Positions 24,800 to 34,772 of a stretch of DNA of 64,000 nt are shown here, in pieces (the first letter of the stretch is position 1; every line of letters starts with the position of its first letter). The position numbers were made by a program, and so were the translations under genes. Below the pieces are notes generated by a model that worked only from the letters and a program-made list of their open reading frames with translations, did not search any database and was not told the DNA's origin. Source of the DNA: an uncultured Mucilaginibacter sp. (GTDB taxonomy: Bacteria; Bacteroidota; Bacteroidia; Sphingobacteriales; Sphingobacteriaceae); the NCBI GenBank assembly GCA_903864275.1, contig CAIPFE010000012.1, positions 44,332-108,331 of the forward strand, written 5' to 3'.

Positions 24800-25935
24800 T
24801 TAGTAATTAATTTTTCATACATAATGATATACTTTTTCACCAAATTGTCTTCATTAAAATCATTATATATAATTCCGGGAGCAGCTTTTCTGATTCTTTC
24901 AAGGTCATGCCGGTGATCTGCAGCAATGTCATTTATACTATTGCTGATTGAATCCGGGTTTGTTTGGCAAACCCAGCCCAGGTTATTCCCCGTTACATAG
25001 TCGGCCAGCCCCACCTGCTCACTTATCAATACCGGCGTTCCAACACTAAGGCTTTCAATTACCGCGTTACCAAAATTTTCATCATAGGACGGCAGTACGA
25101 AAAGATCATGTTCCTGTAGCAGGTCGAATTTGTTCTCGTTGTAAAAGCCCGCCCAGTTTATTTTATTCTCAATAGCATTGTCAACTGCGATCACTTTCAA
25201 ATGTTCTATATAATTCTCATCCCCATCGCCGGCTATGGTGAGCTTAAAAGGGACCGAAACTTTAGTGAGCGCTTTAAACAATATATCTAAACCTTTTTTT
25301 TCTTCTATCCGCGAAAAGAAAAGCAATCTTAAAATAGGAGAATGGCTATGTTCGCGAAAGTTCATTTTCCCGGGTAATTTAACAAAATTTGGCAGTACTG
25401 TGGTGCTTTTTGGGCGAATAAGGCGCTGCATTGCTTTGTTCTCCATCTCGGAAGTTACATGTATGTGGCAACTGTTTAGCAGGTGTTTTCCTAACAAGTT
25501 GTGGATGGCCCATTTTACACCAATGTTTTTATTTTGAAAGGAATATTGACTTAAAGTGCCCCTTGGCGATACTAAAACCGGCACCTTACGCATTAAAGCA
25601 ACCAGGCAGGCAAATATCGATACCAGGTTCCACCAGGCATGGATATGTATTAAGTCAAAATCCGGGCCCTCTTTCCATAATTGTTTTAAAAGCGACGGTG
25701 AAAATTGGGTGTGATCTTTGGTGATCCGTTTAAAATAGCGCACCGGAACTCCGTCTACAATTGTTGTTTGCCCGGGCGATACCGGCAATTCAATTTTTCC
25801 GTTGGCGGTAGTGGTGAAAACTTCCGTGGAAATTCCGGCTTTGGCTAATTGTTCGGTTAACATGGAAACCGACATTGTTGGCCCCCCGTATATAAACGCC
25901 GGTTTATATGCCGCGCAAATCTGTAATATCTTCAA
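24796..25935 (-). CDS. GT4-family glycosyltransferase
   Basis: 379 residues, GT-B fold. N-terminus MKILQICAAYKPAFIYGGPTMSVSMLTEQLAKAG is a typical first Rossmann unit; the donor-binding region FSRIEEKKGLDILFKALTKV is near 210, and DLFVLPSYDENFGNAVIESLSVGTPVLIS near 280-308 contains the EX7E-type motif. It transfers a sugar from a nucleotide donor in the cytosol. It lies between the polymerase-like gene (4-nt overlap) and the methyltransferase gene (4-nt overlap). I recall a glycosyltransferase group tied to exosortase Y loci; membership cannot be checked here. Confidence 0.9.
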   Translation of the reverse strand: MKILQICAAYKPAFIYGGPTMSVSMLTEQLAKAGISTEVFTTTANGKIELPVSPGQTTIVDGVPVRYFKRITKDHTQFSPSLLKQLWKEGPDFDLIHIHAWWNLVSIFACLVALMRKVPVLVSPRGTLSQYSFQNKNIGVKWAIHNLLGKHLLNSCHIHVTSEMENKAMQRLIRPKSTTVLPNFVKLPGKMNFREHSHSPILRLLFFSRIEEKKGLDILFKALTKVSVPFKLTIAGDGDENYIEHLKVIAVDNAIENKINWAGFYNENKFDLLQEHDLFVLPSYDENFGNAVIESLSVGTPVLISEQVGLADYVTGNNLGWVCQTNPDSISNSINDIAADHRHDLERIRKAAPGIIYNDFNEDNLVKKYIIMYEKLITK

Positions 25936-27344
25936 ATTTCTTTTAATACTCCTATCGCCCTTAACACCCTGAATAGCATCAGCATACTTATATAACTCCA
26001 GAAAACAGCATTGATAATGAATTCAAAGTTTAGCCCTCTCCAAAAGATCTGAAATAAACCGGTAAAAACGAGCGCCGTGCCCAAGATGTAACCGCCAAAA
26101 AGATGTTCAGCCTGGAGCGAAATTAACTGGGCTATGGCGCCATATAAAAATAATGCTATAAAAACACCCAAGGTACCATCCGAAAGATAGGCATCAACTA
26201 TAAAAGCGGTTTTAGCCGAAGCGCTTGAGCCTCTCTGGACCACGCCCGCGTCGTAAACGCGTTGCATCGCGAGTTCTTCTGTTATCGGTTTTGCCGGCCA
26301 GAATATACGCGGAACAACAGCGATGGCGGACTGTTGTAACAATTGAAAGCCATAATAGTCGATGTTTGCAGGTGTTGATTTTACGAACGTAGTAAACATA
26401 TCAATTTCACTTAGCCTGAAAACAAGGAAGGCCCATTCTGTATCGTCTTTTGATGACTCATTGTGATTAATTGCGGCATCAAGCGCAAGCGAATAGGCGT
26501 CATCAGCAGCAACGTCGCCTTCCCAGTTATTTTCGCGAAATACCTTGTTAAAGGTGGGGAGCAATGCAAATAGTATTAACAGAGCCGGTATGAAGATTAC
26601 AAGTACCAGTTTTTTATAATTAGGGTATAAAAATACCCCCAACACTAATACACTGATAATAATAGGTTCCTTAAAACCCGAAGTGAGCGCCTGGTAAAAG
26701 TTAGAGCCAAAAAGCAAAGCACAAAGAATTGTATTCCCTATTTTTTTTAGGGGTATGGCAAATGCGAGGGCAAGGGTACCAGCAATAAAGCTTAAGGAAC
26801 TGTATTGATAATAAAACTGACTTAAGCCCGCAACTTTCGAGAACGCCACAGAAACCGGCAAGGCTATTAAAGCGATCAACAATAATACATTTGCCAGTTT
26901 TTCTTTTTGAACATGATACTTCTGCTTATCCGGGTACTTCATAAAAGCGATGACACCAGTTACGAAAGCGGCATGGCCCAGCACATAGTAACGTTGACAA
27001 ATTGCGGTTAATTCTAAATTTTCCTGGTCGACAGAAAAATAAGAATTACTCGTCCTATGAAAATCCTCAAATCCTAAAACGTTCAGAAAATAAAAAATTG
27101 AACTAACGGCCATATAGCCTATAAATATGATCTGGACCAGGAAAATTGGCCGCATTAACTGTTCAGCTATGGCCCTGTCTCTAGGGATAGGCCTTATCCA
27201 TCCGCTCATGGTCAGGTAAAGAATTAACAATGAACCCAGCCACGCGATGAAATATGATAAAATAGGATCAGATTGAAACAATAGAGCAAGCGCCCAGGGC
27301 AAGTAGAGCACTAGATATCGTTCAATCGGTCGATTTTTATTCAT
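25932..27344 (-). CDS. Wzy-like oligosaccharide repeat-unit polymerase
   Basis: The ORF track begins at 27362; the ATG at 27344 (MNKNRPIERYLVLYLPWALALL) is preferred, giving 470 residues with an 8-nt overlap with the upstream gene. About twelve hydrophobic segments are visible, with a long loop around the middle (FNKVFRENNWEGDVAADDAYSLALDAAINHN) and the motif SASAKTAFIVDAYLSDGTLGVF near 390. This is the layout of O-antigen/EPS polymerases. It resembles the Wzy-like proteins found with exosortases in Sphingobacteriales (memory only). It would join repeat units at the outer face of the inner membrane. Confidence 0.75.
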   Translation of the reverse strand: MNKNRPIERYLVLYLPWALALLFQSDPILSYFIAWLGSLLILYLTMSGWIRPIPRDRAIAEQLMRPIFLVQIIFIGYMAVSSIFYFLNVLGFEDFHRTSNSYFSVDQENLELTAICQRYYVLGHAAFVTGVIAFMKYPDKQKYHVQKEKLANVLLLIALIALPVSVAFSKVAGLSQFYYQYSSLSFIAGTLALAFAIPLKKIGNTILCALLFGSNFYQALTSGFKEPIIISVLVLGVFLYPNYKKLVLVIFIPALLILFALLPTFNKVFRENNWEGDVAADDAYSLALDAAINHNESSKDDTEWAFLVFRLSEIDMFTTFVKSTPANIDYYGFQLLQQSAIAVVPRIFWPAKPITEELAMQRVYDAGVVQRGSSASAKTAFIVDAYLSDGTLGVFIALFLYGAIAQLISLQAEHLFGGYILGTALVFTGLFQIFWRGLNFEFIINAVFWSYISMLMLFRVLRAIGVLKEI

Positions 27345-28494
27345 ATTTAATAACTGACTCAATAGCTATTGCCTGGTTTTCAAAGCTCCAATCTTTAATT
27401 AGCTCCTTTGAGTATACCCCCATGCCATTTAATTCTTTTTTACCGGCGGCTATTAATTTGCTTAAATTAAAGACCAGGTCAGTTAATGAGCCTGATTTAA
27501 ATATTGCGCCGTTAAAACCTGGTTTAATAAGATCAACTGCAGCCCCAACTTTATCTGATGCCAAAACAGCTCTGCCGCAGGCCATCGCCTCATTAACCGA
27601 CAAGCCCCAGGTTTCACTAACGGAGGGCAGGCAAAATAAATCTGACGCTTGGTATAATACCGGCATATAGGTTTGATTTTTAAAATCTAAAAAATGGATT
27701 TTATCTGCTACGCTGCATTCATTTGCCTGCGTTTTCAATGCTTGTTCATTAATGCCATTACCAACTAAGAGCAGGTGAGCATCGGGGCTGTTCAAATCGA
27801 TAAATGCTGACAATAACAGCGCAACGTTTTTAACAGGCTCGAATTTGCCGGCAAATAAAATAAGGATATCATTTTGTTTCAATTTTAGCGAAGAACGCAA
27901 TTCAGCTGCTTCAAGGGTGAGATCGGCATTAAAGCGTAAATTGTCAATTGCGTGAGGCGCAAAGATTAGCTGACTTTCTTTTAAACCATATTTTCTAAAA
28001 TAGGTCTTATTGTTTTGTCCAACATAAAAAGCATAGTCAACATGTTTGTATACCCACCGGAGAAAAATATACTTTAAAAATTTCTTTATCCCTTTGGGTT
28101 CATCTAAAAGAGTTGAATCACCACGAAAATATACGGGTATTTTATTTTTATAATAACGCAAAGCTTTTAGGTGGCTATGATACGCCCATCCGTAAACCAA
28201 TATGGCATCAGGTTTCCATTTATTGATCTGCCCGGTTGCCCGTGGGTTAATTATTCCGTTAAAATGGTGCGACCCCGGATCATTAGAGGTGTTTTTCAGC
28301 CATTCAAAGGGGTAGCCATCTAAAATTTCAATGTCCCAATTAATCGTTTTATTAAAACCATGATCGAATTTATTAATAGCCTTTTCGCCCCAACTATAAA
28401 AAACTTTAATTTCTACCTGCTTTCTCTCATGTAAAAGCTTAAAAACGGGTGCGTAATATTGAATAGGATGGGTTGTAATAATGGCTAAACGCAT
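27337..28494 (-). CDS. GT4-family glycosyltransferase
   Basis: 385 residues, GT-B fold. MRLAIITTHPIQYYAPVFKLLHER is a common opening of capsule-type GT4 enzymes. Donor domain: ILILFAGKFEPVKNVALLLSAF near 210; ASDLFCLPSVSETWGLSVNEAMACGRAVLASDKVGAAVDLIKPG near 287-330. It begins 2 nt after the FkbM gene ends and overlaps the polymerase gene, so it is part of the same operon. Acceptor unknown. Confidence 0.9.
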   Translation of the reverse strand: MRLAIITTHPIQYYAPVFKLLHERKQVEIKVFYSWGEKAINKFDHGFNKTINWDIEILDGYPFEWLKNTSNDPGSHHFNGIINPRATGQINKWKPDAILVYGWAYHSHLKALRYYKNKIPVYFRGDSTLLDEPKGIKKFLKYIFLRWVYKHVDYAFYVGQNNKTYFRKYGLKESQLIFAPHAIDNLRFNADLTLEAAELRSSLKLKQNDILILFAGKFEPVKNVALLLSAFIDLNSPDAHLLLVGNGINEQALKTQANECSVADKIHFLDFKNQTYMPVLYQASDLFCLPSVSETWGLSVNEAMACGRAVLASDKVGAAVDLIKPGFNGAIFKSGSLTDLVFNLSKLIAAGKKELNGMGVYSKELIKDWSFENQAIAIESVIKYE

Positions 28495-28496
28495 CT

Positions 28497-29390
28497 TTAT
28501 ATCAATTCTCCAATTATTTTTACACCAGGTGCATTTTTAATGCGATTATTGATAAAATCAAGATCTCTGCAATATAAAGTGTTGGATTTGCCAAATTTGG
28601 ATGTTGCTGTTAAGGCTCGCCTAAAAGGATCGTAGTTATATGCTTTAAAACAATTTATCAATAACAATTCATGAATTTGATTCTCATTATAACCATATCT
28701 GGCACCACTTCCATTGAGTTCAATGATTATTGATTTCAGTGATGGCGATGCTAATATTTGGCTCATCCCCTTTAAAACTTCAGTTTCATAACCTTCTACA
28801 TCAATTTTTATTAAAATAGGTTGTGTTTTCGTTGACAAAGAATCTACTGTTATAACAGGAACTTCAGTTGTATGGTCCCGATTTGTTTCGTTGAAAGCGA
28901 TAACATGATTTGTAGTATCTTCATTTGACGAAAAGAATAAAGTACCTTGCTCGCTTCCGACACCCGAATTAAGAAGTGATACCTTGTCCTGCAACTTGTT
29001 TAATTCAATATTCTTTGTTAAAATGTCAAACGTTGATTTTACCGGCTCAATAGCTACGCTTTTGGCCCCGCGAACCCCCGAAGCTAAAAGGGTGTATGAG
29101 CCCACATTTGAGCCTACATCAAAAAAGGTATCATTTTCGTTTAAAAAGTGAAGTAAAAAAGCCATCTCATCAAACTCATGCAGGCCGGTGTAAATATTAC
29201 CGGTAATTCCTGTTAGTCCTTTTCGTGCATAAAATTTTACGCCTTGTACATAGCTTTTAACAATGAATTTTCCCGGGGAAATACTGCTTTGCAGTTGCCA
29301 AAATATAAACCGATAAATGCTTTTAAGCAGGTGTTTTTTACTTAGTGGATGAGTGAATATAAAACCTATTGTTCGTTTAATTTTTTCCAT
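28497..29390 (-). CDS. FkbM-family methyltransferase
   Basis: 297 residues. FFDVGSNVGSYTLLASGV near 90-107 is SAM motif I of the FkbM family; VAIEPVKSTFDILTKNIELN follows near 113 and LIKIDVEGYETEVLKGMSQIL near 195-215 is the family's most typical stretch. FkbM-like enzymes O-methylate sugars or other hydroxyls. It overlaps the upstream glycosyltransferase by 14 nt. First of four FkbM genes in the locus. Confidence 0.88.
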   Translation of the reverse strand: MEKIKRTIGFIFTHPLSKKHLLKSIYRFIFWQLQSSISPGKFIVKSYVQGVKFYARKGLTGITGNIYTGLHEFDEMAFLLHFLNENDTFFDVGSNVGSYTLLASGVRGAKSVAIEPVKSTFDILTKNIELNKLQDKVSLLNSGVGSEQGTLFFSSNEDTTNHVIAFNETNRDHTTEVPVITVDSLSTKTQPILIKIDVEGYETEVLKGMSQILASPSLKSIIIELNGSGARYGYNENQIHELLLINCFKAYNYDPFRRALTATSKFGKSNTLYCRDLDFINNRIKNAPGVKIIGELI

Positions 29391-30666
29391 TTAATACGAT
29401 ATTGAAAAGCACACATTGCCGCTCGGTCATTTTTTTTGCAGAATATTTTTCTAATGCCGTTTTATTGTAGACCGTCGACTCAGCCTTTCCAGTAGCTACC
29501 TTTATTAAAAAGTTATTTATTTTATCAATGAGACCATTGGTTTTATCATAAGTGTAATTATCAATTAATCCGAATTCATTTAAAGTATCAACTGCCCCAC
29601 TCTTTGAATTAAAAATTGAAAGCAATGGTTTACGGGTAAGCAAATAAGGGTATATTTTTGAAGCTGTATATTTTGGATCGTCAGACCCCGGAATAAATAA
29701 AGCATCAGCCTGAAGCAATGTTAAAAGTGCATGATAATAACTTATTCTGCTCGTAATTTCAACTATGGACTTTTCAACTTCATATTGTTTTGCTAAGAAC
29801 AGTATGGTAGCTGTCCCTTTTCCGGCAGGGGCGTAGCTGGTGCCTATAAAATAGAATTTCAATTTACTAAACAGCTCCGGTTGGTTTGTTAACCCTTTTT
29901 TGAGCGCTTCAAAAACAGGTTGAATTGCTTTATGCATATCCACGCCCCCCCTGCCTACATAAACTATATTCTTAAACCCGGTTTGAAGTAAGGAATTAAA
30001 TTTATTTTGGTTATCCTCTGCTATTTTAATGTCTGGTTCAAAAGCGCCGAATGTGATTGTAGCCGATGGTATGTACTTTAGCGCAGGGTACCTGGTTTTT
30101 AAATCATTAATATAATGGTCGGATACACTTATCAACCCGTCAACCTGTTTCATTGCAATGGGCTCTAAAAATTTATGTAAGCGGTACGAAAACCAATATT
30201 TTGCAGGTTGCTGATCTTTGGGTTTACCCTGATAATAGTTGGAATGCCATGGGTCTTGCATGTCTATTACATAAGGAACGCCAAAACGTTTTTTCCAGTA
30301 AGCCCCTAGTATACAAAGTGGAAATTGAGTAGTTGAAAAATAAACAAGGTCATATTTCTCATTTTTTAAAATATCATTTACTTTTTGACGATAATACCAA
30401 AGTGAGCGCAAAGCATCACTGCCTAAGCCGACTTTCGCAGTTAATCTTTTATTTAAAGCTTTTACTGTGTGAATTTTGATATCAGGGGGAACACTTTGAA
30501 CCAGCAAATCATCCATCAAAATATCTGAATATTTTGCATCTGTTGTCATTATCGTCGCCTCCCATCCAAATTCTTTAAAATAAGGTAAACTCATGCGAAC
30601 ACGATGCATATCAGCCGCATTTAAAGGCGGAAAATTGGGTGAAATAATGAGAATTTTAGAATTCAA
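29377..30666 (-). CDS. GT4-like glycosyltransferase
   Basis: 429 residues. MNSKILIISPNFPPLNAADMHRVRMSLPYFKEFGWEATIMT is a GT4-type N-terminus; KYDLVYFSTTQFPLCILGAYWKKRFGVPYVIDMQDPW near 105-142 is the acceptor-domain linker typical of WbuB-like enzymes; the donor half (NIVYVGRGGVDMHKAIQPVFEAL) is near 233. Start overlaps the upstream gene by 4 nt (ATGA). Specificity unknown. Confidence 0.85.
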   Translation of the reverse strand: MNSKILIISPNFPPLNAADMHRVRMSLPYFKEFGWEATIMTTDAKYSDILMDDLLVQSVPPDIKIHTVKALNKRLTAKVGLGSDALRSLWYYRQKVNDILKNEKYDLVYFSTTQFPLCILGAYWKKRFGVPYVIDMQDPWHSNYYQGKPKDQQPAKYWFSYRLHKFLEPIAMKQVDGLISVSDHYINDLKTRYPALKYIPSATITFGAFEPDIKIAEDNQNKFNSLLQTGFKNIVYVGRGGVDMHKAIQPVFEALKKGLTNQPELFSKLKFYFIGTSYAPAGKGTATILFLAKQYEVEKSIVEITSRISYYHALLTLLQADALFIPGSDDPKYTASKIYPYLLTRKPLLSIFNSKSGAVDTLNEFGLIDNYTYDKTNGLIDKINNFLIKVATGKAESTVYNKTALEKYSAKKMTERQCVLFNIVLNGKN

Positions 30667-31919
30667 GTCTTGCTCAAGGTTTTTTTCACAAGAGTTAAAA
30701 ACTTTTGACTTTCATTTTCCCAGTTTAATTCGTTATGCGCAATCTTTAAAGCTGTATTTCGGGTTTCAAAAAGCTCTTCCCGATTTTGCAAATAGTATAA
30801 AAGAGCATCGGCAAATGACTGCATATTGTGTCTTTTATAGAGTTTTCCGATAGAGGGATACCGTTCTAAAAGCTCTGTTTGGGCCGTTGTATTGCTTGCT
30901 ATCACAGCAAGCCCTGCTTGTATATAAGTGAATATTTTGTTCGTTAAACAAATGTCGCGATTAAACGGGACTTCTGTTTCTAAGGCAAGGCCGATATCAA
31001 ATTGAGCAGCAAATTCAATTATTTTATCGGATGGTATTGGCTCATGGAAATGTAGTGTACTCGATTTGTCTTTAAGACGCATCTTGAAAATATTCTTGAT
31101 ACCCCGATCAGCTTCTCCTAATAAATGCAGCTCAAATGCAGTACCCTGCAAAAACTGCATCGCTTCAATAATATCCTCCAATCCGCGGTTAGGTCCAATC
31201 GTCTGCGAAAACCAAAAAAGCTTTAAAGGCATACTTTTGTCATTACTAATAGCAGGCTGCAGGGACGTTGCCGGAAATACATTTAACAGGGTGGTAACTT
31301 CAATCTTGTACAATTTAGCATAACAACCGGCGATGAGCGGGCTTGCCGCTGACATATAATTTACCAGTGGCAGGTACTTATCTTCAAGATAGCTGCAAAT
31401 TTTGAAATGGAATGAATTAATATCGTCGGTGATCTCTTGCCTGTGAAAATCTTCAGCGTCAAAGCCACAGGGCTTTTTGTATAACGCGGCCGTTTTGACT
31501 ACGGCAGGCAGTGCCCCGAGATTATGTGCAATATACAGATCGGCTTCATATTTTTTGGCGCCCCGGATTAAAAAATAGCTGCTTCGTGAAATGGCCAGGG
31601 CGCCAAAATATTTGTACCCCCCGGCTTTTTGAACAATAAATTTCGCTATTTTGAGTATCAAACGGCTTATCAGCCATGTGAATGGCTGCTGGTCAGGGTC
31701 GCCGCCTACACGTATAGCTTTCCATTTTTTTCCGGACAACAATTGCTGATCATACCGGGTTCCCCAATCATTCCAGTAAGCATATAATACGGTTACCTCG
31801 TATCCTGAGCCGGCCAAAACATCCGCCTCTTTTACCAGGCGCGGATTAAGTGATGGCTGTCCCGAAGAGACAAGCAATATTTTTTTGCTATTAAATGAAG
31901 ACGGTTTTTCCAGGGCCAT
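30663..31919 (-). CDS. GT4-like glycosyltransferase
   Basis: 418 residues. KILLVSSGQPSLNPRLVKEADVLAGSGYEVTVLYAYWNDW near 13-52, then DLYIAHNLGALPAVVKTAALYKKPCGFDAEDFH near 127-160 and KLFWFSQTIGPNRGLEDIIEAMQFL near 232. IGLALETEVPFNRDICLTNKIFTYIQAGLAVIAS resembles the nucleotide-binding end of GT-B enzymes. A 137-bp AT-rich spacer precedes it, the largest gap in this part of the operon. Confidence 0.82.
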   Translation of the reverse strand: MALEKPSSFNSKKILLVSSGQPSLNPRLVKEADVLAGSGYEVTVLYAYWNDWGTRYDQQLLSGKKWKAIRVGGDPDQQPFTWLISRLILKIAKFIVQKAGGYKYFGALAISRSSYFLIRGAKKYEADLYIAHNLGALPAVVKTAALYKKPCGFDAEDFHRQEITDDINSFHFKICSYLEDKYLPLVNYMSAASPLIAGCYAKLYKIEVTTLLNVFPATSLQPAISNDKSMPLKLFWFSQTIGPNRGLEDIIEAMQFLQGTAFELHLLGEADRGIKNIFKMRLKDKSSTLHFHEPIPSDKIIEFAAQFDIGLALETEVPFNRDICLTNKIFTYIQAGLAVIASNTTAQTELLERYPSIGKLYKRHNMQSFADALLYYLQNREELFETRNTALKIAHNELNWENESQKFLTLVKKTLSKT

Positions 31920-32056
31920 AAGGGCAGTTGAATATTAGCATTTTTATTTTGCAGGCCTCATTACTTGCCCGGTAGCCAATTGTTTTGTTTTAATATTATT
32001 GAACCTCGATTTTGATTTTAGAAAAGAACGCCCGTAAAAATAATAATGGCTGCGAT

Positions 32057-32779
32057 TTAAACTCCAATCAATTCTGTATTAATCAATAATACGTTAAAGA
32101 AAACGTTAAACTTGCCAAACCCCCACCGGTAAGGCTCGTAAAAACCGGAAACTACAAACCCATTATCACTTGTAAGCTCCAGCAGATCGGAAATATAGGT
32201 CTTATAGGGATCATTTTTATTAAATCCTACTTCGGAATATATCATTTTAACATTTGTTTTTAATAAAGGCCCAAATCCCTTCAAAACTTCCGCTTCATAA
32301 CCTTCAACATCCATTTTCAATAAATCGACAGTTTTGATTTGATTTTGAATAAGGAAATTTTGGCCCGTATTGATTTTTACAACCTCGGTTCTTAAAAATG
32401 TTCCGTCATTACCTTTCAATGAAGAGCACCCGCTTGAATTATTTAAGTGTATGATATGATCCTCGATGCTTGAACCTAATCCCTGGTTAAATGTGCGAAT
32501 GTTTTTGCTGCTGATATTTGATACCAACTCCTTGTAAGTTGCTTCAACAGGTTCAAAACAATAAATATCGCTGTCCGGGAAATGTTTAATAAAATGATTT
32601 GCTGTTTGCCCGACATTGGCCCCTACGTCAAAAATAACTTTTGGATAAAAATTCGCTCTTTTCAGGTCCAATGGCAATATTCTGCCATTTGGTATAAAGG
32701 GAGTTAATTTATAGTTGTATTTAATGAGGTTATTAAAGCTCCTGCCTATAACTTGTCCAATTCGTAGTTTGATATTCAT
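32057..32779 (-). CDS. FkbM-family methyltransferase
   Basis: 240 residues. KVIFDVGANVGQTANHFIKHFPDSDIYCFEPVEATYKELVSN (about 46-88) is the FkbM SAM region; VDLLKMDVEGYEAEVLKGFGPLL near 150-172 is the signature. The end of the protein (YRWGFGKFNVFFNVLLINTELIGV) suggests a full-length family member. Overlaps the upstream glycosyltransferase by 4 nt. Second FkbM in the locus. Confidence 0.9.
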   Translation of the reverse strand: MNIKLRIGQVIGRSFNNLIKYNYKLTPFIPNGRILPLDLKRANFYPKVIFDVGANVGQTANHFIKHFPDSDIYCFEPVEATYKELVSNISSKNIRTFNQGLGSSIEDHIIHLNNSSGCSSLKGNDGTFLRTEVVKINTGQNFLIQNQIKTVDLLKMDVEGYEAEVLKGFGPLLKTNVKMIYSEVGFNKNDPYKTYISDLLELTSDNGFVVSGFYEPYRWGFGKFNVFFNVLLINTELIGV

Positions 32780-33792
32780 TTATATAAATTTAGATAGTCT
32801 TTTGCAATTTTATTAATATCGAATTTTTTATAAGCCCCCGCCCGGCACCCAACACGATCAAAATGGTTTAAATTACTTAGGGCTTGTACCATTTCGTCAA
32901 ATGTGTCAACCACGAAGCCGGTATCGTTACTGACAACTTCCGGCACCGAGCCACGATTAAAAGCAATGACAGGCGTGCCGCAAGCCATCGCTTCTACCAT
33001 CACCATTCCAAAAGGCTCATCCCATTCGATAGGGAATAATAACGCCCGGGCTTGCCGCAGATAGAAATTTTTCTGTACATCATCTAAAGCGCCAACATAT
33101 TTTATTTGCGCATTATCAATTTGCGGTTCAATTTCGTTTTTAAAATAAGCATAGTTGTCGGGCGTGTGTGATATATTGCCGGCAAGGATCAGCTGGTTAT
33201 TGGTCGCCTTTGCAATTTTTATAGCGGTGTGTGCCCCTTTTACCCGGTCCAGCCTTCCTAAAAAAATTAAAGGTGCGTCATTGTCCACCGTGTCGTTTAA
33301 TTCATATCGCGAAAAGTCGATCGCATTATAAACGGTATCCCATTTGCCGGCCATATTACCTGTTGATACACAGTAATTACTGCATGCAGTAAATGTTAAA
33401 TTACGGTTTGGCAGGCCATTTACAATTTTTATTCCTTTCGTTGAAACTGGCCTCCCATATGTCATTATTTTCTTTACAGGTGAGTCCAATACCGGCAGCA
33501 AATAGATCAGGCGGCCAAAATTATGTATGAGGTCAAAGTTGTTCCGGTTTTTCCACAAATATTTCCAGGCAAACGCTGCTTCCTGAAATCTTACCGGACG
33601 GGAGCGACTGAGGTCGTTTGTTCCAAAGGTTACAGTTTTGCCACTGCAATGTGATTGCGGGCCGGCAAGCAAGGTGACCTCATGGCCAAGCTTTTGATAT
33701 TCTTCAGCAAATAAATAAACCAGCCTTTCATGTCCTCCATATAATGTCGGCGGAATGGGTATTCCCGGATCCATCACAAGCAATATCCTCAT
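32776..33792 (-). CDS. GT4-family glycosyltransferase
   Basis: 338 residues. MRILLVMDPGIPIPPTLYGGHERLVYLFAEEYQKLGHEVTLLAGP is a typical GT4 opening; APLIFLGRLDRVKGAHTAIKIAKATNNQLILAG near 178-210; ARALLFPIEWDEPFGMVMVEAMACGTPVIAFNRGSVPEV near 258-297 carries the EX7E motif. Overlaps both neighbours by 4 nt. Transfers a sugar to a lipid-linked intermediate in the cytosol; specificity unknown. Confidence 0.92.
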   Translation of the reverse strand: MRILLVMDPGIPIPPTLYGGHERLVYLFAEEYQKLGHEVTLLAGPQSHCSGKTVTFGTNDLSRSRPVRFQEAAFAWKYLWKNRNNFDLIHNFGRLIYLLPVLDSPVKKIMTYGRPVSTKGIKIVNGLPNRNLTFTACSNYCVSTGNMAGKWDTVYNAIDFSRYELNDTVDNDAPLIFLGRLDRVKGAHTAIKIAKATNNQLILAGNISHTPDNYAYFKNEIEPQIDNAQIKYVGALDDVQKNFYLRQARALLFPIEWDEPFGMVMVEAMACGTPVIAFNRGSVPEVVSNDTGFVVDTFDEMVQALSNLNHFDRVGCRAGAYKKFDINKIAKDYLNLYK

Positions 33793-34772
33793 CTATAAAC
33801 GCTGCCTATTATTTGCAACATCCTTTGAGCGCTTTTTTTTAAGGTGAGATTTTCTAAAATATAATCGCGCGGACTATAAATATCATTTTTTATTCCATCC
33901 CAAAAAATATTGATCTGCTTTTCAAAATCTTCAAATTTTTTGAACCGTATCCCACATTTATCATTAAAGAACGGAACAGAACTTGCCGGGACGGGGTTTA
34001 GTTCGCCCCATGTAAAGCGGTTGGGGTCAAGCCAAAGGCCCTGATCCCATGCCAATACAGGCACATTCATCGATAATGCTTCGCAAATTGCAAACCCCTG
34101 GCTTTCGTGCTCACATAAAAATACCATGCCTTTGCATTGCGATAATAAATTGTGATACGCTGTTTCCTCGTATTGCCCGTAACTGATCTCGCGGTATGAT
34201 AAGGCCAATTGCTCTATTTTTTTTAGTATCGGTAATCTTAATTCATTGTCTATTTGCTGTTTATTCCACATGATCTTGTTGTAAACAAGCAAATCAAACT
34301 TTTTATTTGATGTACCAGCGGGCGACCATTTTTCAGTGTCGATACCAGCGGGCCATAATTCGCATTTGTCGGCGCCATACCAGGGGATATAAATATTCCT
34401 TGTCCAGGCAGAGTGCTGCAGGTATTTTGCAACCGGGTATTCTTCACAAAGCCCCGGCCACTGCGCAGGATGGGTCACCAAAGCAATACCTGCAATTACC
34501 GGGTTGGTTTGTTTGTACCCATTCAACGCATATTTACCATTACCTAAAACGACAACTGGCTCAGCGGGCTTGATTTTTTTGAAAGGTAAATTGATGTCAT
34601 AAGCAACTTTCAACTGGTCCAATCCTTTACAGAGGTTGATGAATACTTTTTCAACACCGCTTATTTTTTTTCGTCGGATTATTTTTTTGAGCAGCCCGAT
34701 CAAGTGCCTGTCTCCCCTGAAATAGCGATCTTTTGCGGGTTCCGTACGGAAGTAAAGATGTATCGTGCTCAT
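33789..34772 (-). CDS. Putative GT-B glycosyltransferase
   Basis: 327 residues. The N-terminal half is atypical (MSTIHLYFRTEPAKDRYFRGDRHLIGLLKKIIRRKK). The C-terminal half has FDLLVYNKIMWNKQQIDNELRLPILKKIEQL near 170 and CKGMVFLCEHESQGFAICEALSMNVPVLAWDQG near 226-258, a GT4-like nucleotide-sugar site. Its ATG overlaps the stop codon of a 21-codon remnant ORF (34769-34834), so an upstream gene that once ran into it has been lost. Overlaps the downstream gene by 4 nt. Confidence 0.75.
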   Translation of the reverse strand: MSTIHLYFRTEPAKDRYFRGDRHLIGLLKKIIRRKKISGVEKVFINLCKGLDQLKVAYDINLPFKKIKPAEPVVVLGNGKYALNGYKQTNPVIAGIALVTHPAQWPGLCEEYPVAKYLQHSAWTRNIYIPWYGADKCELWPAGIDTEKWSPAGTSNKKFDLLVYNKIMWNKQQIDNELRLPILKKIEQLALSYREISYGQYEETAYHNLLSQCKGMVFLCEHESQGFAICEALSMNVPVLAWDQGLWLDPNRFTWGELNPVPASSVPFFNDKCGIRFKKFEDFEKQINIFWDGIKNDIYSPRDYILENLTLKKSAQRMLQIIGSVYR

